Shown here piece after piece: positions 1-10,500 of a DNA stretch of 64,000 nt; position 1 is the stretch's first letter, and every line of letters starts with the position of its first letter. Origin of the DNA: an uncultured Eubacteriales bacterium. Its GTDB lineage: Bacteria; Bacillota; Clostridia; TANB77; CAG-508. A program made the translations under genes and the position numbers. The stretch covers positions 62,001 through 126,000 of the forward strand of contig CAOJUE010000001.1 of NCBI GenBank assembly GCA_948443845.1. Direction: 5' to 3'. Below the pieces are notes generated by a model, which worked only from the letters and a program-made list of their open reading frames with translations, was not told the origin of the DNA and ran no database searches.

Positions 1-117
1 CTGAATTTGGTCTCCGTTTTTTAGCCTTAGCACGTTTTTGATGTGATTGACATCACTGCCAATTATTTGAATTTTATCTTCTTTTCTATTTTCTTGTTTT
101 ACAAAAAATTTTCTCAT
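1..117 (-). CDS. rsmE: 16S rRNA (uracil1498-N3)-methyltransferase RsmE, N-terminal fragment
   Basis: The gene runs off the left edge, so only 39 residues are visible. They carry a histidine followed by NVLRLKNGDQI, the RNA-binding PUA-like N-terminal signature of RsmE, which methylates U1498 of 16S rRNA. I chose the ATG at 117 because family members begin M-R-(R/K)-F-F-V and a GGA lies about nine bases upstream. An in-frame ATG at 132 has no Shine-Dalgarno. The SPOUT catalytic domain would lie outside the window. It is probably the last visible member of the minus-strand run that starts with the M50 protease gene. Confidence 0.8.
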   Translation of the reverse strand, partial: MRKFFVKQENRKEDKIQIIGSDVNHIKNVLRLKNGDQIQ

Positions 118-222
118 ATCAATTTTTTCCATCACTTAATAAGGATATGGAAAATACCCTTTTTTTCATTATAGCACATTTTTTGAGAAAAAGAAAGAGA
201 TTTTGGAAAAATTTTACAATTT

Positions 223-1380
223 TTATTCACGCTCTTTTTCTACATTTTTTATGTTCTGCATTTTTGAAAAAGAATAAATTGATTTTATTTTCTCTACAAC
301 CTCTTCATTATTCCATTGACAAGCATTTTCAAATTCTTTATCTTGTACGTTTTTATTGACTAATACATCAAAATCAACAGCAGCATTTGCATTCATCATA
401 CTTACCATTAATGTCATTCTATAGGTTTCAATATTTTCGATAATTTCGTTTGCTTGCTCTATGCTTATTTTTTTACATGTTGTAAAATCAATTGTTGCAT
501 TCATAATAATCTTTTCGCTTTTTTGAAATGCATAGGTTAATTCTTCAACAGTAAATTTTCTATTTGGAACACTTATTATATGGGTTATCGCAATTTTATA
601 AATATTCGAATATATATTATTTAAGCAATCTCTAATCGTACCTGAATTATGTGGTACATCTTTTATTTTTTTCTCTGTATCATACAAACTTTCTAAATTC
701 GCGGTCAATTGGTCCAAATATTCTGAATATTTTTTTACTTCGTTTTTTGCTCCACAACAACTTTGTACTAATTCTTCCAATTTAGTCCTACCTTGAATTC
801 CTGCTCTTAAAAATTCTCTTTCACTTACAAAAAAGCTGGTAGACAATAAATTTGCTACAAAAGTCAATGTATCATATCCATAAGTATCCATTCTAAAATT
901 CTCGTTATCCTTAGTCGTTCTATTTCTCGAGGTTCTTGTTGCAGCCGTTTCAATTACTATTTCATTCAATATTTCGCTATAATCTGCTAAAGAAAATCCT
1001 TCTGGTTCAAGTACATGATAAACTTCGTGTGTTAAGGCTTCATATATCGTCAAATAGACTCCCACTTGCTTTTTAGTATCACTTTGCTCAAGTAACCAAT
1101 CAATTATCTTCCTAGATATAGCAATACGTTTATCATCTCTGTAATATTCTCCAAGTGTTGATTTTTCATCATCAATTACTTCCACAAATTCTATTTTATC
1201 TAGTTTTTTACAAAATCTTTCTATTTCCTCTTTCATATGCTCATTTGAAAATTTAAATTCATAAGCTCTTCTTTGAAAAATTTCACTTAAAATTGGGGTA
1301 AATTCTCCATACTTTTCATAAATTATATTGGCATCTAAAATCTTTTGTAGTTGTTCATTAAAATAAATTTTTTGAGACAT
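223..1380 (-). CDS. Putative zinc metallopeptidase with HEVYH motif, unknown family
   Basis: A 385-residue soluble protein with no signal peptide or membrane segment. It has one clear motif, HEVYH at residues 118-122, followed about 20 residues later by NEIVIETAAT, which supplies a candidate third zinc ligand (glutamate). That HExxH plus downstream E arrangement is seen in gluzincin-type peptidases, so a cytoplasmic zinc protease is plausible. I do not recognise the family, and the rest (helical, charged) gives no substrate hint. AAGG sits eight bases before the ATG. It starts 11 bases after the phosphoesterase stop, so the two are probably co-transcribed. No in-frame CGG codon. Confidence 0.55.
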   Translation of the reverse strand: MSQKIYFNEQLQKILDANIIYEKYGEFTPILSEIFQRRAYEFKFSNEHMKEEIERFCKKLDKIEFVEVIDDEKSTLGEYYRDDKRIAISRKIIDWLLEQSDTKKQVGVYLTIYEALTHEVYHVLEPEGFSLADYSEILNEIVIETAATRTSRNRTTKDNENFRMDTYGYDTLTFVANLLSTSFFVSEREFLRAGIQGRTKLEELVQSCCGAKNEVKKYSEYLDQLTANLESLYDTEKKIKDVPHNSGTIRDCLNNIYSNIYKIAITHIISVPNRKFTVEELTYAFQKSEKIIMNATIDFTTCKKISIEQANEIIENIETYRMTLMVSMMNANAAVDFDVLVNKNVQDKEFENACQWNNEEVVEKIKSIYSFSKMQNIKNVEKERE

Positions 1381-1391
1381 ATAACCTTACC

Positions 1392-2097
1392 TTATTCATA
1401 AATTTTTTTTAATTTAAACCCCAAATAATCCGAACTTACCAACTCAAATACCATTCCGTCCTTTTCCCCCACAAACGCTTCTTTATGTGATTCTCCATGC
1501 AAATGCCCATAAAAACATCTATGAATCCCATATTTTTGCATCGTTTTCACAAAATCAATTTCCTCTGGCACCGTTTCTTTAAAAAATGGCGGAAAATGCA
1601 AAAAGCAAAGTATTTCTTTATCATCTCCAAATTTTTTTAGTCCATCTTGAATCGATAATTCCAAACGCTCTTTTTCACGTTTCAAAATTTTATAATTTTC
1701 CTCTACTTTCCAAGCATTGGTCGCCCAACCACGTGTTCCAACAATCATTTTATTTTCTACTAAATAACTATTATTTTGCAAAAAATGAATTTTATCAAAC
1801 TGATTTTCTCCGTAAAAACTTCGTCAATTTCGCCATGGTATTCCACCAATAATCGTGATTTCCCTTGGAAATGATTTTGGTCCCTGGCAAAGAATGAAGA
1901 AATTCAAAATCTTGAAATGCTTCTTCTAGAGTCATTGCCCAAGAAAAATCGCCAGGAATAATGACCGTATCTTCATTGGTAACATTTTCGTTCCAATTTT
2001 GCTTGATTTTTTCGCTGTGGTTGCCCCAACCAAAAATATCCATTGGTTTGTCCGTTCCAAAAGATAAATGCAAATCCCCCATTGTAAAAATTGCCAT
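1392..2097 (-). CDS. Calcineurin-like metallophosphoesterase, read through a CGGA +1 site
   Basis: Two overlapping frames together give a 234-residue metallophosphoesterase. The order of metal-binding motifs is intact across the break: GDLH (residues 7-10), GD in IIPGD, GNHD near residue 80, then LHFPP and GHLH in the downstream frame. The frames join at 1809-1812, where the upstream frame reads TTA CGG and the downstream frame resumes GAA AAT CAG. Counting CGGA as one residue (96) gives KFL-x-ENQFDKIHFL, the spacing expected between GNHD and the next strand. Without the shift the protein stops four codons later and loses half its active site. It lies between tsaD (22-base gap) and the HEVYH gene. 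Confidence 0.8.
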
Positions 2098-2119
2098 ATT
2101 GGTTTCCTTTCTGTGTTTT

Positions 2120-3113
2120 TTATCCTAATTTCAAATTTGGTATGGCGTTTAAATGTAAATCTGCTGTTTTTCCTGCAGTAAAATCGTAATACCCTTGAGC
2201 TGCAATCATGGCGGCATTGTCTGTACATAAAATTGGTTCTGGATAATAGGCTTTTATGTTTAATTCTTTTGCCATTTTATCCATTTGGGCTCGGATATAC
2301 GAATTTCGCGAAACACCTCCTGCTAGCACAATTTTGTCTACTTCACATTGTTCAACTGCTTTTTTGGTATTGCAAATTAGCATTTCTGTAACTGCTTTTT
2401 GAAAACTTGCACACAAATCTGCCTTGTTTAAATCTGGCATTTTATGATTTAAGTTAATAACAGCTGTTTTTATGCCACTAAAGCTAAAATCTAACCCTTC
2501 TAAATGGGTCTGTGGTAATGCTATACAAGGAGTTCCATTTTTTGCCATGGCATCGATTTTAGGACCTCCTGGATAGCCAAGCCCTACTACTCTTGCGACT
2601 TTGTCAAAGGCTTCTCCGATGGCATCATCACGCGTTTTTCCTAGAATTTCGTAAGTATTGTAATTTTTGACGTTGACTAAATGGGTATGTCCACCAGAAA
2701 TAATGAGACATAGAAATGGTGGTTCTAACTCCTGATGTGTCAAAAAATTCGCTGCAATATGTCCTGCAATGTGATTGACAGCAATCAAAGGTTTTTGGCA
2801 CGCAAAACTTAATGCTTTTGCGTACGAAACGCCAACTAGCAACGCGCCCACCAGTCCTGGTCCTCCGTGTAACTGCAATGGCGTCCATATCATCAAGCGT
2901 CAAATTTGCCTCTTTTAGTGCTTCTTTCATGATTTGATTGATAACTTCTATATGACATCTCGAAGCAATTTCTGGCACAACTCCACCATATTCTTCATGA
3001 ATTTTTATTTGCGAATGAATGATGTTTGACAAAACTTCTCGTCCGTTTTTCACAACAGCTACCGATGTTTCATCACAACTTGATTCGATTCCTAAAACAA
3101 TTGTATCTTTCAT
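2120..3113 (-). CDS. tsaD: tRNA t6A37 threonylcarbamoyltransferase TsaD, read through a CGGA +1 site
   Basis: TsaD transfers the threonylcarbamoyl group to A37 of ANN-decoding tRNAs, working with TsaB and TsaE. The upstream frame begins [17 protein letters not shown], the classic ASKHA N-terminus. The downstream frame holds [11 protein letters not shown], the metal-binding HIAGH and the C-terminal GGVSRN. They meet at 2864-2867 with zero-frame ACA CGG. Taking CGGA as residue 83 gives AVT-x-GPGLVG, matching the family with nothing missing or added, 330 residues in all. The start at 3113 has GGAG eight bases upstream and lies one base past the M50 protease stop. Ignoring the shift would remove the catalytic core. 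Confidence 0.9.
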
Positions 3114-3114
3114 C

Positions 3115-3843
3115 TTAAAACACTCCAAATATTGTACCAATGCAGTTAAACAAGAAAACAAATATGGTATTAACAACTGGTGAAACAATGTAGCCTAGTA
3201 GGCCTGTAATCCATAATATCATAAAAATGAATTGCAATGTATTGGCATTAGAATCTAGCCACTCAATGGCACGATAGGGTAAAATTCTTCGAAAAATTTT
3301 TTCGCCGTCTAATGGTGGTAGTGGGATTAGATTAAATACACCTAATCCAATATTAATGCAGACTGTATAGAGTACTACATTGATTAAAATTACCATTAAT
3401 TGCGTATCTGGTGCGTATTTTAGCATGGCATAGTAGATAATCGTAAAAAGAATGGCTAAAATAAAGTTCATGAGCGGACCAGCAAGAGAAACGAGTGCTT
3501 CGCAGGTGGCTCGTGATTTGTTACTCGTGAAATTGTTTGGATTAATCTCAACGGGTCTGCCCCAACCAACTCCTGCAAATAATAGCAGAATAAAGCCAAA
3601 GGGTTCGATGTGAGCCGCAGGATTGAGAGTAAGCCTTCCTTGGGCGCGTGGCGTGGTATCGCCAAAATGGTCAGCTGTCCAAGCATGAGCAAATTCGTGG
3701 AAAGTCATGGCAATAACGACTGCTGGAATGGTTAGAAGCGTTTCTATCCAAAAGTCAGATGCCGCGTTTGCAAGTGAAATTACCACTAGAATGGCTAAAA
3801 TAATGTATAATGTTTTTTTATCAATTCCGTTTCCGAAAAACAT
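3115..3843 (-). CDS. Site-2 protease family (M50) integral membrane metalloprotease
   Basis: A 242-residue protein with about five to six hydrophobic segments. HEFAH near residues 49-53 lies inside a membrane helix and is the zinc/catalytic HExxH of M50 proteases. [10 protein letters not shown] in the C-terminal half corresponds to the NPxPxxxLDG motif supplying the third ligand. Short M50 proteins of this kind are common in Firmicutes, and their substrates are mostly unknown. AAAGGAG lies about six bases before the ATG. It is the first gene of a probable operon with tsaD, the phosphoesterase and the HEVYH gene. Confidence 0.85.
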   Translation of the reverse strand: MFFGNGIDKKTLYIILAILVVISLANAASDFWIETLLTIPAVVIAMTFHEFAHAWTADHFGDTTPRAQGRLTLNPAAHIEPFGFILLLFAGVGWGRPVEINPNNFTSNKSRATCEALVSLAGPLMNFILAILFTIIYYAMLKYAPDTQLMVILINVVLYTVCINIGLGVFNLIPLPPLDGEKIFRRILPYRAIEWLDSNANTLQFIFMILWITGLLGYIVSPVVNTIFVFLFNCIGTIFGVF

Positions 3844-3873
3844 AGTTTTTCTCCTTTCAATTTAAAGAATAAT

Positions 3874-4215
3874 TTATTTCCATATCCATTTTGAATAATA
3901 GGCATTGGTCGAAAAATCAACCTTTTCTTTTTTGGTACCATTACTGTAAAAAAGCAAAGGTCCCATTTGATCATATAATTCAAAGCCTTTATTTTTCATA
4001 TATTCTTCCAAAGAAGCGCTGGGCTTGCTGAGTATTACTTTGTGAGGAAACTTTTGTACAATTGTATATTCCTTATCAGTAAATAATATCTGTAGCATTC
4101 CAAAACAAGAAGAAAACGGGTTCCATACACTAAACTTTCCAATGGAAAAAATAGTTGCTCCGATTAAAATGATCGCAAATATGGTTATGGTTGATATTAC
4201 AATTACTTTTTTCAT
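3874..4215 (-). CDS. Small membrane-anchored protein of unknown function
   Basis: A 113-residue protein with one N-terminal hydrophobic helix (VIVISTITIFAIILIGATIF) and an extracytoplasmic remainder without recognised motifs. I start it at the ATG at 4215 because AAAGG lies eight bases upstream; an in-frame ATG 15 bases further up has no ribosome site. It sits between the P-loop protein and the M50 operon on the same strand. Function unknown. Confidence 0.55.
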   Translation of the reverse strand: MKKVIVISTITIFAIILIGATIFSIGKFSVWNPFSSCFGMLQILFTDKEYTIVQKFPHKVILSKPSASLEEYMKNKGFELYDQMGPLLFYSNGTKKEKVDFSTNAYYSKWIWK

Positions 4216-4241
4216 AGTTTTACCTTTCATTTATGAATTTT

Positions 4242-4640
4242 TTAAATCAACACCATGTTTCCTCTGCTTTTAAATCGGTCGACATACTCTCCAAAATTGT
4301 CTGCTGTTGGAAAAACTAAAATTTTCGTAACATCTTTTGCTTTTGCTTTAAAATCGTCGCTATCAATCGCCTTAAAAACGTGTTCGATAAAGGGAGATAC
4401 AACAATTTTGCCTTTTTCCAATTCTGCAAAAATGGTTGTTATAAAATTGTTGGGATAATCTGGATTTTCGGTACGCAAAGAGGTCTGCCCTTTACGCTGT
4501 TCTAAAGGCAAATGCCTTATGGATTTGTCATAAATATATTTGTAATCTTGGAAATCCAAGTCCACTACGTTTTTGTAGTGCTTTTCTAATTGCGTTTTTC
4601 CTGTTCCCATGTAGGCTAGGATTAGTAATTTATCTTTCAT
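4242..4640 (-). CDS. Small P-loop (kinase-like) protein of unknown function
   Basis: About 132 residues, starting MKDKLLILAYMGTGKTQ. The GTGKT segment is a Walker A nucleotide-binding loop close to the N-terminus, as in small nucleotide or shikimate kinase-like folds. VVSPFIEHVF and KILVFPT may be later strands of the same fold. AAGGA precedes the ATG at 4640 by seven bases. It starts 14 bases after the stop of the HipA-like kinase, so the two are almost certainly co-expressed. Partner or substrate unknown. Similar P-loop proteins occur beside phage and toxin-antitoxin genes, so a joint role with the kinase is possible but unproven. Confidence 0.6.
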   Translation of the reverse strand: MKDKLLILAYMGTGKTQLEKHYKNVVDLDFQDYKYIYDKSIRHLPLEQRKGQTSLRTENPDYPNNFITTIFAELEKGKIVVSPFIEHVFKAIDSDDFKAKAKDVTKILVFPTADNFGEYVDRFKSRGNMVLI

Positions 4641-4654
4641 AATTTTTCCTTTTC

Positions 4655-5512
4655 TCATATCAATTTTTGATAGATATCTTTTAACATTTCATATCTTAAA
4701 GCCAGTATTTTCTGATAAAATTCTTTTCTAATGCTTGACATACAAGAAATTCCGTCAATAAATGAATTGATTTTTAGTAAATCGATTTTTTCAAAAATTC
4801 TTACAATTGCTTGATTGCATGCTTCATTTTTCATAGATTTTAAGTAGTCCCAATAATTTATTTTTTTGCCATTTTCTTTTAAGCATGAATAACAATTGAT
4901 CGCTAAATTTTTAAGTTCGGTTTGAGTTAATTTCTCGATTTGTCTATCTTCTAGCATTGGATTTAGGCAAGAACCGCAATCGTAAATGGGTGCAAATTTG
5001 ATTTGCTTGGTTTGATGATTGAGTAAAAATCCCCAATTTCCATTGTGTCGGTCAGTGTTTCCGATTAAACTGTCAATCATAAACATATTCCAAAAATTTT
5101 CTTTTGTTTGCTCTGGATTAAGCATTTTGTTTTCTTCGATGACATTTAAAATATCGGGTAATTCTGTTTCGATTTTCTTGTCTGGATTGGTGCTTAAAGC
5201 CAAATTTTCAAATTCATACAAACTATTGTTTTGGCTTGTAAAGTCTTCACAGGCACACACAATTTTTTCTTTTCCTTGATAAAAATATAAACCTAAAATC
5301 GTATTTTGTGTCTCAAAACCTGCCATTTTAAAAATATTGCTTCCAATATATTCCGAAAAAGCATTGTTGATGTAAGAAATAGTTTTGTTTTTTTCTCTGA
5401 TTGGGTCAGGGAATTTTACTAAATATTTTTTGCCATTATAGATTAATGTTTTCTTTTTTTCAGAACCTTTGTAGGTATTTAATTCTTCAAAGCAATTGGT
5501 GAAATTTATCAT
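4655..5512 (-). CDS. HipA-like / CtkA-like serine-threonine kinase domain protein
   Basis: A 285-residue protein with the signature of HipA-fold kinases: IGNTDRHNGNWGFL near residues 150-163 supplies the catalytic Asp and Asn, and IYDCGSCL is the metal-binding DFG-equivalent. YLVKFP near residue 30 probably holds the ATP-binding lysine. It is shorter than HipA (about 440) and resembles the CtkA-like subgroup without the N-terminal HipA domain. No HipB-like antitoxin lies next to it; instead the neighbour is a small P-loop protein. Possible roles are toxin or regulatory kinase. The fold is well supported, the role is not. Confidence 0.65.
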   Translation of the reverse strand: MINFTNCFEELNTYKGSEKKKTLIYNGKKYLVKFPDPIREKNKTISYINNAFSEYIGSNIFKMAGFETQNTILGLYFYQGKEKIVCACEDFTSQNNSLYEFENLALSTNPDKKIETELPDILNVIEENKMLNPEQTKENFWNMFMIDSLIGNTDRHNGNWGFLLNHQTKQIKFAPIYDCGSCLNPMLEDRQIEKLTQTELKNLAINCYSCLKENGKKINYWDYLKSMKNEACNQAIVRIFEKIDLLKINSFIDGISCMSSIRKEFYQKILALRYEMLKDIYQKLI

Positions 5513-5537
5513 TGTTTATCTCCTTTTTCATATCATA

Positions 5538-5906
5538 CTAATTCATCATAGGATCCCAAATTTTCAGTGAAACTCCACCAAGAACTTCCTTCATTTCTCC
5601 ATAATTATAAACAAAGCTAAATAATTTATGTTGGTTATCATAATACAAATCTTTTATAATTCCGTTATTTTCATACATTTTTAATAAATGATTCATTTCT
5701 TCAATCTGATTGGCTTCCTCCATATTTTTAAAAGCGTCGCTTTCCATAAAAGCCCCTATTCCGCTATCGACATCTTGTTGATATTGGCTATAAAATTGAT
5801 TTACTGTGCCATCATGATTGATATTATCATTTTTTCCAGCCAAAAATATAACTCCTATAACAATTATGAATATCGTAATTCCAATCACTAAAATTTTCTT
5901 TTTCAT
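5538..5906 (-). CDS. Small membrane-anchored protein of unknown function
   Basis: 122 residues with an N-terminal hydrophobic anchor (ILVIGITIFIIVIGVIFLAG) and a polar outside part with no motif I recognise. There is no lipobox cysteine, so it is a single-span protein rather than a lipoprotein. It lies between lysS and the HipA-like kinase on the same strand. Function unknown. Confidence 0.5.
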   Translation of the reverse strand: MKKKILVIGITIFIIVIGVIFLAGKNDNINHDGTVNQFYSQYQQDVDSGIGAFMESDAFKNMEEANQIEEMNHLLKMYENNGIIKDLYYDNQHKLFSFVYNYGEMKEVLGGVSLKIWDPMMN

Positions 5907-5951
5907 ATTTTTTTCCTTTATTTTAACTTTAACATATTACTAGTATTCAGA

Positions 5952-7436
5952 CTAGGCTAAAGGCTTCATCGTTGGAAACAACAACACATCTCTTATCGAA
6001 GCAGAATCCGTAAACAACATAATCATTCTGTCAACTCCAATTCCCAAACCGCCTGTTGGTGGCATTCCATATTCGAGAGCGCGCACAAAATCTTCGTCCA
6101 TCATGTTGGCTTCATCGTCGCCTGCTTCACGTTGTTTGACTTGAGCTAAAAATCTCTCGTATTGGTCGATTGGGTCGTTTAATTCTGAATACGCATTACC
6201 ATATTCGCGGCCATCAATAAAACATTCAAATCTTTCTGTTAATCGATTATCTGACGGTTTCTTTTTCGTAAGTGGAGAAACTTCAATTGGATAATCACAA
6301 ATAAAAGTTGGTTGAATTAAAGTTTCTTCCACAAAGGTTTCAAAAAATTCATTGATAATATAACCTCTTGTCTGTTTTGCTTTGTCAATTTCAACACCTT
6401 TTTCTTTTGCAATCGCCATCGCTTCTTCATCTGAATTGATTGTGTTAAAATCAACACCAGTTACCTCTTTTATACTATCAATCATAGAAATTCTTTTCCA
6501 AGGCGCACCTAAATCAATTTCTTTTCCTTGATACATAATTTGGGTTGTCCCCAACAATTTTTGCGCAATTGAGCGAAACATTTCTTCCACCAAATCCATC
6601 ATATCATGATAATCTTGGTATGCTGCATATAACTCTAATTCCGTAAATTCTGGGTTATGTCTAATATCAATTCCTTCATTTCGAAAAACACGTCCCATCT
6701 CAAAAACACGGTCAAATCCGCCAACAATTAATCTCTTCAAATTTAATTCCAAAGCAATTCTCAAATACATATTCAAATCTAAAGCATTATGATGTGTTTC
6801 AAATGGTCTAGCACTAGCGCCACCCGCGATTGTGCTTAAAGTAGGCGTTTCTACCTCAATGTAGTTTTGGTTATCTAAGAAATTTCTAATTTCTTTTATA
6901 ATTTTACTTCTCATCTCAAACGTATTTTTCACTTCTGGATTGACAATCAAATCCACATATCTTTGACGATAGCGAAGTTCTGTATCTTTCAAGCCATGAA
7001 ATTTTTCTGGCAAATCTCTTAACGATTTCGAAAGTAAAATCACTTCTTTGGCATGAATTGAAATTTCTTCCGTTTTTGTTTTAAAGACAAAGCCTTTCAA
7101 GCCAATAATATCGCCAATATCATACGTTTTAAACGCTTTATAGCTTTCTTCTCCCAAATCATTAATACTCACATAACTTTGAATACTGCCTGTACTATCC
7201 TGAATCGTGCAAAAAGAAGCTTTTCCCATAATTCTCTTTGCCATAATTCTTCCTGCAACCGACACATCTTTATTTTCAAAATCCTCATAATTTTCCTTAA
7301 TTTCTTTGCTAAATTCCGTTCTATCATATTTCGTAATTTCAAAAGGGTCTTTGCCAGCCTCTTGCATCTCTTTTAATTTATCTTTTCTTACCTGCATCAA
7401 TCGATTTAATTCTAGCTCTTCATTTTCTTCGTTCAT
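5952..7436 (-). CDS. lysS: Lysyl-tRNA synthetase, class II
   Basis: A full-length 494-residue LysRS. The OB-fold anticodon domain covers about residues 55-165 ([16 protein letters not shown]). The class II catalytic domain follows, with motif 2 [14 protein letters not shown] and motif 3 [11 protein letters not shown] near the C-terminus. Charges tRNA-Lys. It ends with TAG, which shows TAG is an ordinary stop in this genome. GGAGG precedes the start. I see no T-box or lysine riboswitch in the 60 bases upstream. No in-frame CGG in 495 codons, so it is a useful intact control for the CGG pattern. Confidence 0.97.
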   Translation of the reverse strand: MNEENEELELNRLMQVRKDKLKEMQEAGKDPFEITKYDRTEFSKEIKENYEDFENKDVSVAGRIMAKRIMGKASFCTIQDSTGSIQSYVSINDLGEESYKAFKTYDIGDIIGLKGFVFKTKTEEISIHAKEVILLSKSLRDLPEKFHGLKDTELRYRQRYVDLIVNPEVKNTFEMRSKIIKEIRNFLDNQNYIEVETPTLSTIAGGASARPFETHHNALDLNMYLRIALELNLKRLIVGGFDRVFEMGRVFRNEGIDIRHNPEFTELELYAAYQDYHDMMDLVEEMFRSIAQKLLGTTQIMYQGKEIDLGAPWKRISMIDSIKEVTGVDFNTINSDEEAMAIAKEKGVEIDKAKQTRGYIINEFFETFVEETLIQPTFICDYPIEVSPLTKKKPSDNRLTERFECFIDGREYGNAYSELNDPIDQYERFLAQVKQREAGDDEANMMDEDFVRALEYGMPPTGGLGIGVDRMIMLFTDSASIRDVLLFPTMKPLA

Positions 7437-7525
7437 TTAAACACTCCTCCTTGTTTATTTCAAATATTATATACCAAATTTTCGTTATTGTAAACAGATT
7501 TGGAAAATTTTATCAAATATTTAAA

Positions 7526-7543
7526 GGCACGGTTCCCCGTGCC
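7526..7543. repeat. GGCAC-palindrome, probable terminator of the RND gene
   Basis: A seven-base GC-rich stem (GGCACGG / CCGTGCC) nine bases beyond the stop of the RND gene, followed on the minus strand by TTTAAAT, so it can act as a weak terminator. The flank TAGGGGCAC is shared with the palindrome at 35837-35856, which suggests a small dispersed repeat family. Confidence 0.5.
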
Positions 7544-7551
7544 CCTACCTT

Positions 7552-10500
7552 TTATTTTTTCTTTTTTCGATAAAACAAATCATACAAAACTGGAACAAAA
7601 AACAATGTCAAAATCGTCGAATAAACCAATCCACCAATTGCAACAATTCCTAAAGCTTGCGTCATTTCTGCTCCATCGCCAATTCCAAGTGCCATAGACA
7701 GTAAACCAAGAATGGTGGTAAGAGCCGTCATCAAAATTGGTCTTAAACGCAATTTTCCTGTTAATTGAATTGCTTCGATTTTTTCCATTCCGTCTTCTAC
7801 CAATTGGTTTACACAATCAATAAACACAATTCCATTATTAACAACAATTCCTGCCAAAACCAAAAATCCAAGCATTGCAATAATGCTAATTGGTTGCCCT
7901 GTAAAGAACAACCCCAATAGTCCACCTGTAAAAGCCAATGGAATCGTAAACATAACAATAAACGGCAATTTTAGCGATTGGAATTGTGCCACCATAATCA
8001 AATAAATAAACAAAATCGCAGCCACAATCATCAATAATAAATCCGCCATATATTCCATCGTGCTATCCATTTCGCCTTCGATTTGAACTGAATAACCTTC
8101 TGGTGCTTCGTAATCCTTGAACAAATCTTCTACTTCTCTGCTAATCATTGTCATACTCGCATCTTCTTTTATTCCTGCTGTTACAGTTATATAACGATTG
8201 TTATTTTCTCTGGTTATATTTTCTAACCCCGTACTATCCGCCAAACTTGCAATTTCAGATAATTTAATTGTTTTTTCTTCCTCATCTTCTTTTACGTCAA
8301 ATTCAATATTCATCAAATTATTGCTATCAATTTTATCACGAGCCGATTTTTGAATGATGACTTGATATTCTTTGCTATCAATTTCAATTTTCGTTGCTTC
8401 CAATTCTGACTTAATTTCACTTGCAATCTTGCTATACACTTGCGCCACCGTCAAATTGTATTTCATCGCCTTATTTTTATCGACAGAAATTCTTTTTTCC
8501 TGAGACGAATTTTCTTTGATGCCTTCTATCTCATCAATTCCCTCAACAGTCGATAATTTGTTTTCCACATCTGCCGAAATTTCCTTTAATTTGTCAATAT
8601 TATTTCCTTTTATTTTAACCGAAATTCCAGAAGCCATCATAGCAGACATATCCATATCCGATGTACTAACTTCGATTTCAGCATTCAAATCTGCCGTCAA
8701 TTCTGTAATTTTTTTGGCAATTTCATCATTTGACATCGATCGTTCTTCACCTAAAACAAGATACATACTCACTCCTGAAGCAGAGGCATTCATCATGGTC
8801 GACGCTGTACTATTATCAATCGCACCAATTTTGTAAATATCGGAAATGGTTAAAATTCTTTCTATTACAGTATCTGCAACATTTCTAGTCTCCTCTTTGG
8901 TAGCCTCATCAGGCATTGTGATAGAAAGCGACATTTCATCACTTGCCACACTTGGGATAAACTCAATATCCATTTTCGTTGTCAAATAAATGCTAGTTCC
9001 TAGCAAAACAATCACAAGCAAAATGACAACTATTTTCAATTTCAAAGCCACGCCTAACAATTTAGCATACCAATTGCTTAAAATGTCCATAAATTTATTT
9101 TCTTTGTTTTTAATCTTTTTAAACATTTTTGAAGACATCGCTGGCACAACCGTTAAAGCAATCACCAAACTTGCAATCAATGAATACGCAATCGTAAGAC
9201 CAATATCTTGGAACAATTGCCTTGACATTCCTTGCACAAATACGATTGGTAAAAATACGCAAATCGTGGTAAGGGTCGAGGCGATAATTGCACCCGCCAC
9301 TTTCCCGAGCGCCTTCCCTTGCCGCCTCTTTCGTTTCTTTGCCTTCTTTTCGTAATCGGTAAATATTTTCAATCACAACAATCGAATTATCCACCAACAT
9401 TCCAACACCCAACGCTAAGCCAGACAAGGACATAATGTTAATCGTAACCCCTGTAAAATACATCATAGCAATTGCAAAAACAAGACTCACCGGAATTGAC
9501 ACCGCAACAATAATCGTTGGTTTTAGTTCCTTCAAAAAGAAAAACAAAATAATAATCGCCAAAATTCCACCAACAATCAAACTTTGCATAACCGAACCAA
9601 TAATCATATCAATATAAATTCCTTGGTCCATTAGCGTAGTAAACGAAATATTTTCGTGTTTTTCTTCCAATTGCACTAACTTTTTCTGAATCGCCTCTGA
9701 AACATCTTTGGTTGAGGCTGTACTTTGTTTCGAAAAAGAAAGCACAATTCCTTGATTTCCATTTACTTTGGCATAAATTTCATCACGATTATCGGTCACT
9801 TCAATATCTGCAAGTTGCTCAAGTTTGACTTCCTCTAGGTCTTTCATGTCAAAACTGAACAAAACAAGATTTTTGATTTCATCAATATTCGAAAATTTAT
9901 CGCCCACTTTTACCGTAATATTGTCATTAATATAACCTGCTGGCATAGAAAAATTTTCTGCGGTTAAAATTTGAGAAACCAAATCTGTTGTGATAATTCC
10001 GTCTAGCGACGCTTGCTCATAGGCTTTATCTCTAGCTTCTTCAAATTGTTTGATTCCTTCGTCTAATTCTTGCTGCGCCAAATCAAGTTCGGTTGCAGCT
10101 TTCGTGGTTTCACTAATTAAGGTGCTTTGCGCCACTTGTAATTGGGAACTGGTTGCTTCTAATTCCGCTTTTTTGGAATTAATCGTATTTTGTGCTTCTG
10201 TCATTTGAGATAAACCAGCCGTAATTTGCGTTAAACCTGAATTCAACTGCTCTTTTCCTGCTAATAATTCCTGATAACTTCCATTTATTTTTTCAAGCCC
10301 AGCCTTCAAAGCCACATAATTTTCATTTGACTGAATCGCATTCATCGTCCTATCTAACACTGGGATTTGATTTTCAATTTCGTTTAATTCCAATAACTCA
10401 TTTCCTGTTATTTCGCCAGTTTCACGTTTGGCAATTAATTCTGCTTTTCGTGCTTCTAAAGCGTTTTTTTGGTTTTGTAATTCTGTGATTTGTGCCTGAA

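Noticed and set aside
7437..7525. Riboswitch or T-box near lysS
   Set aside because: The upstream region is under 100 bases and shows neither a T-box sequence nor lysine riboswitch helices.
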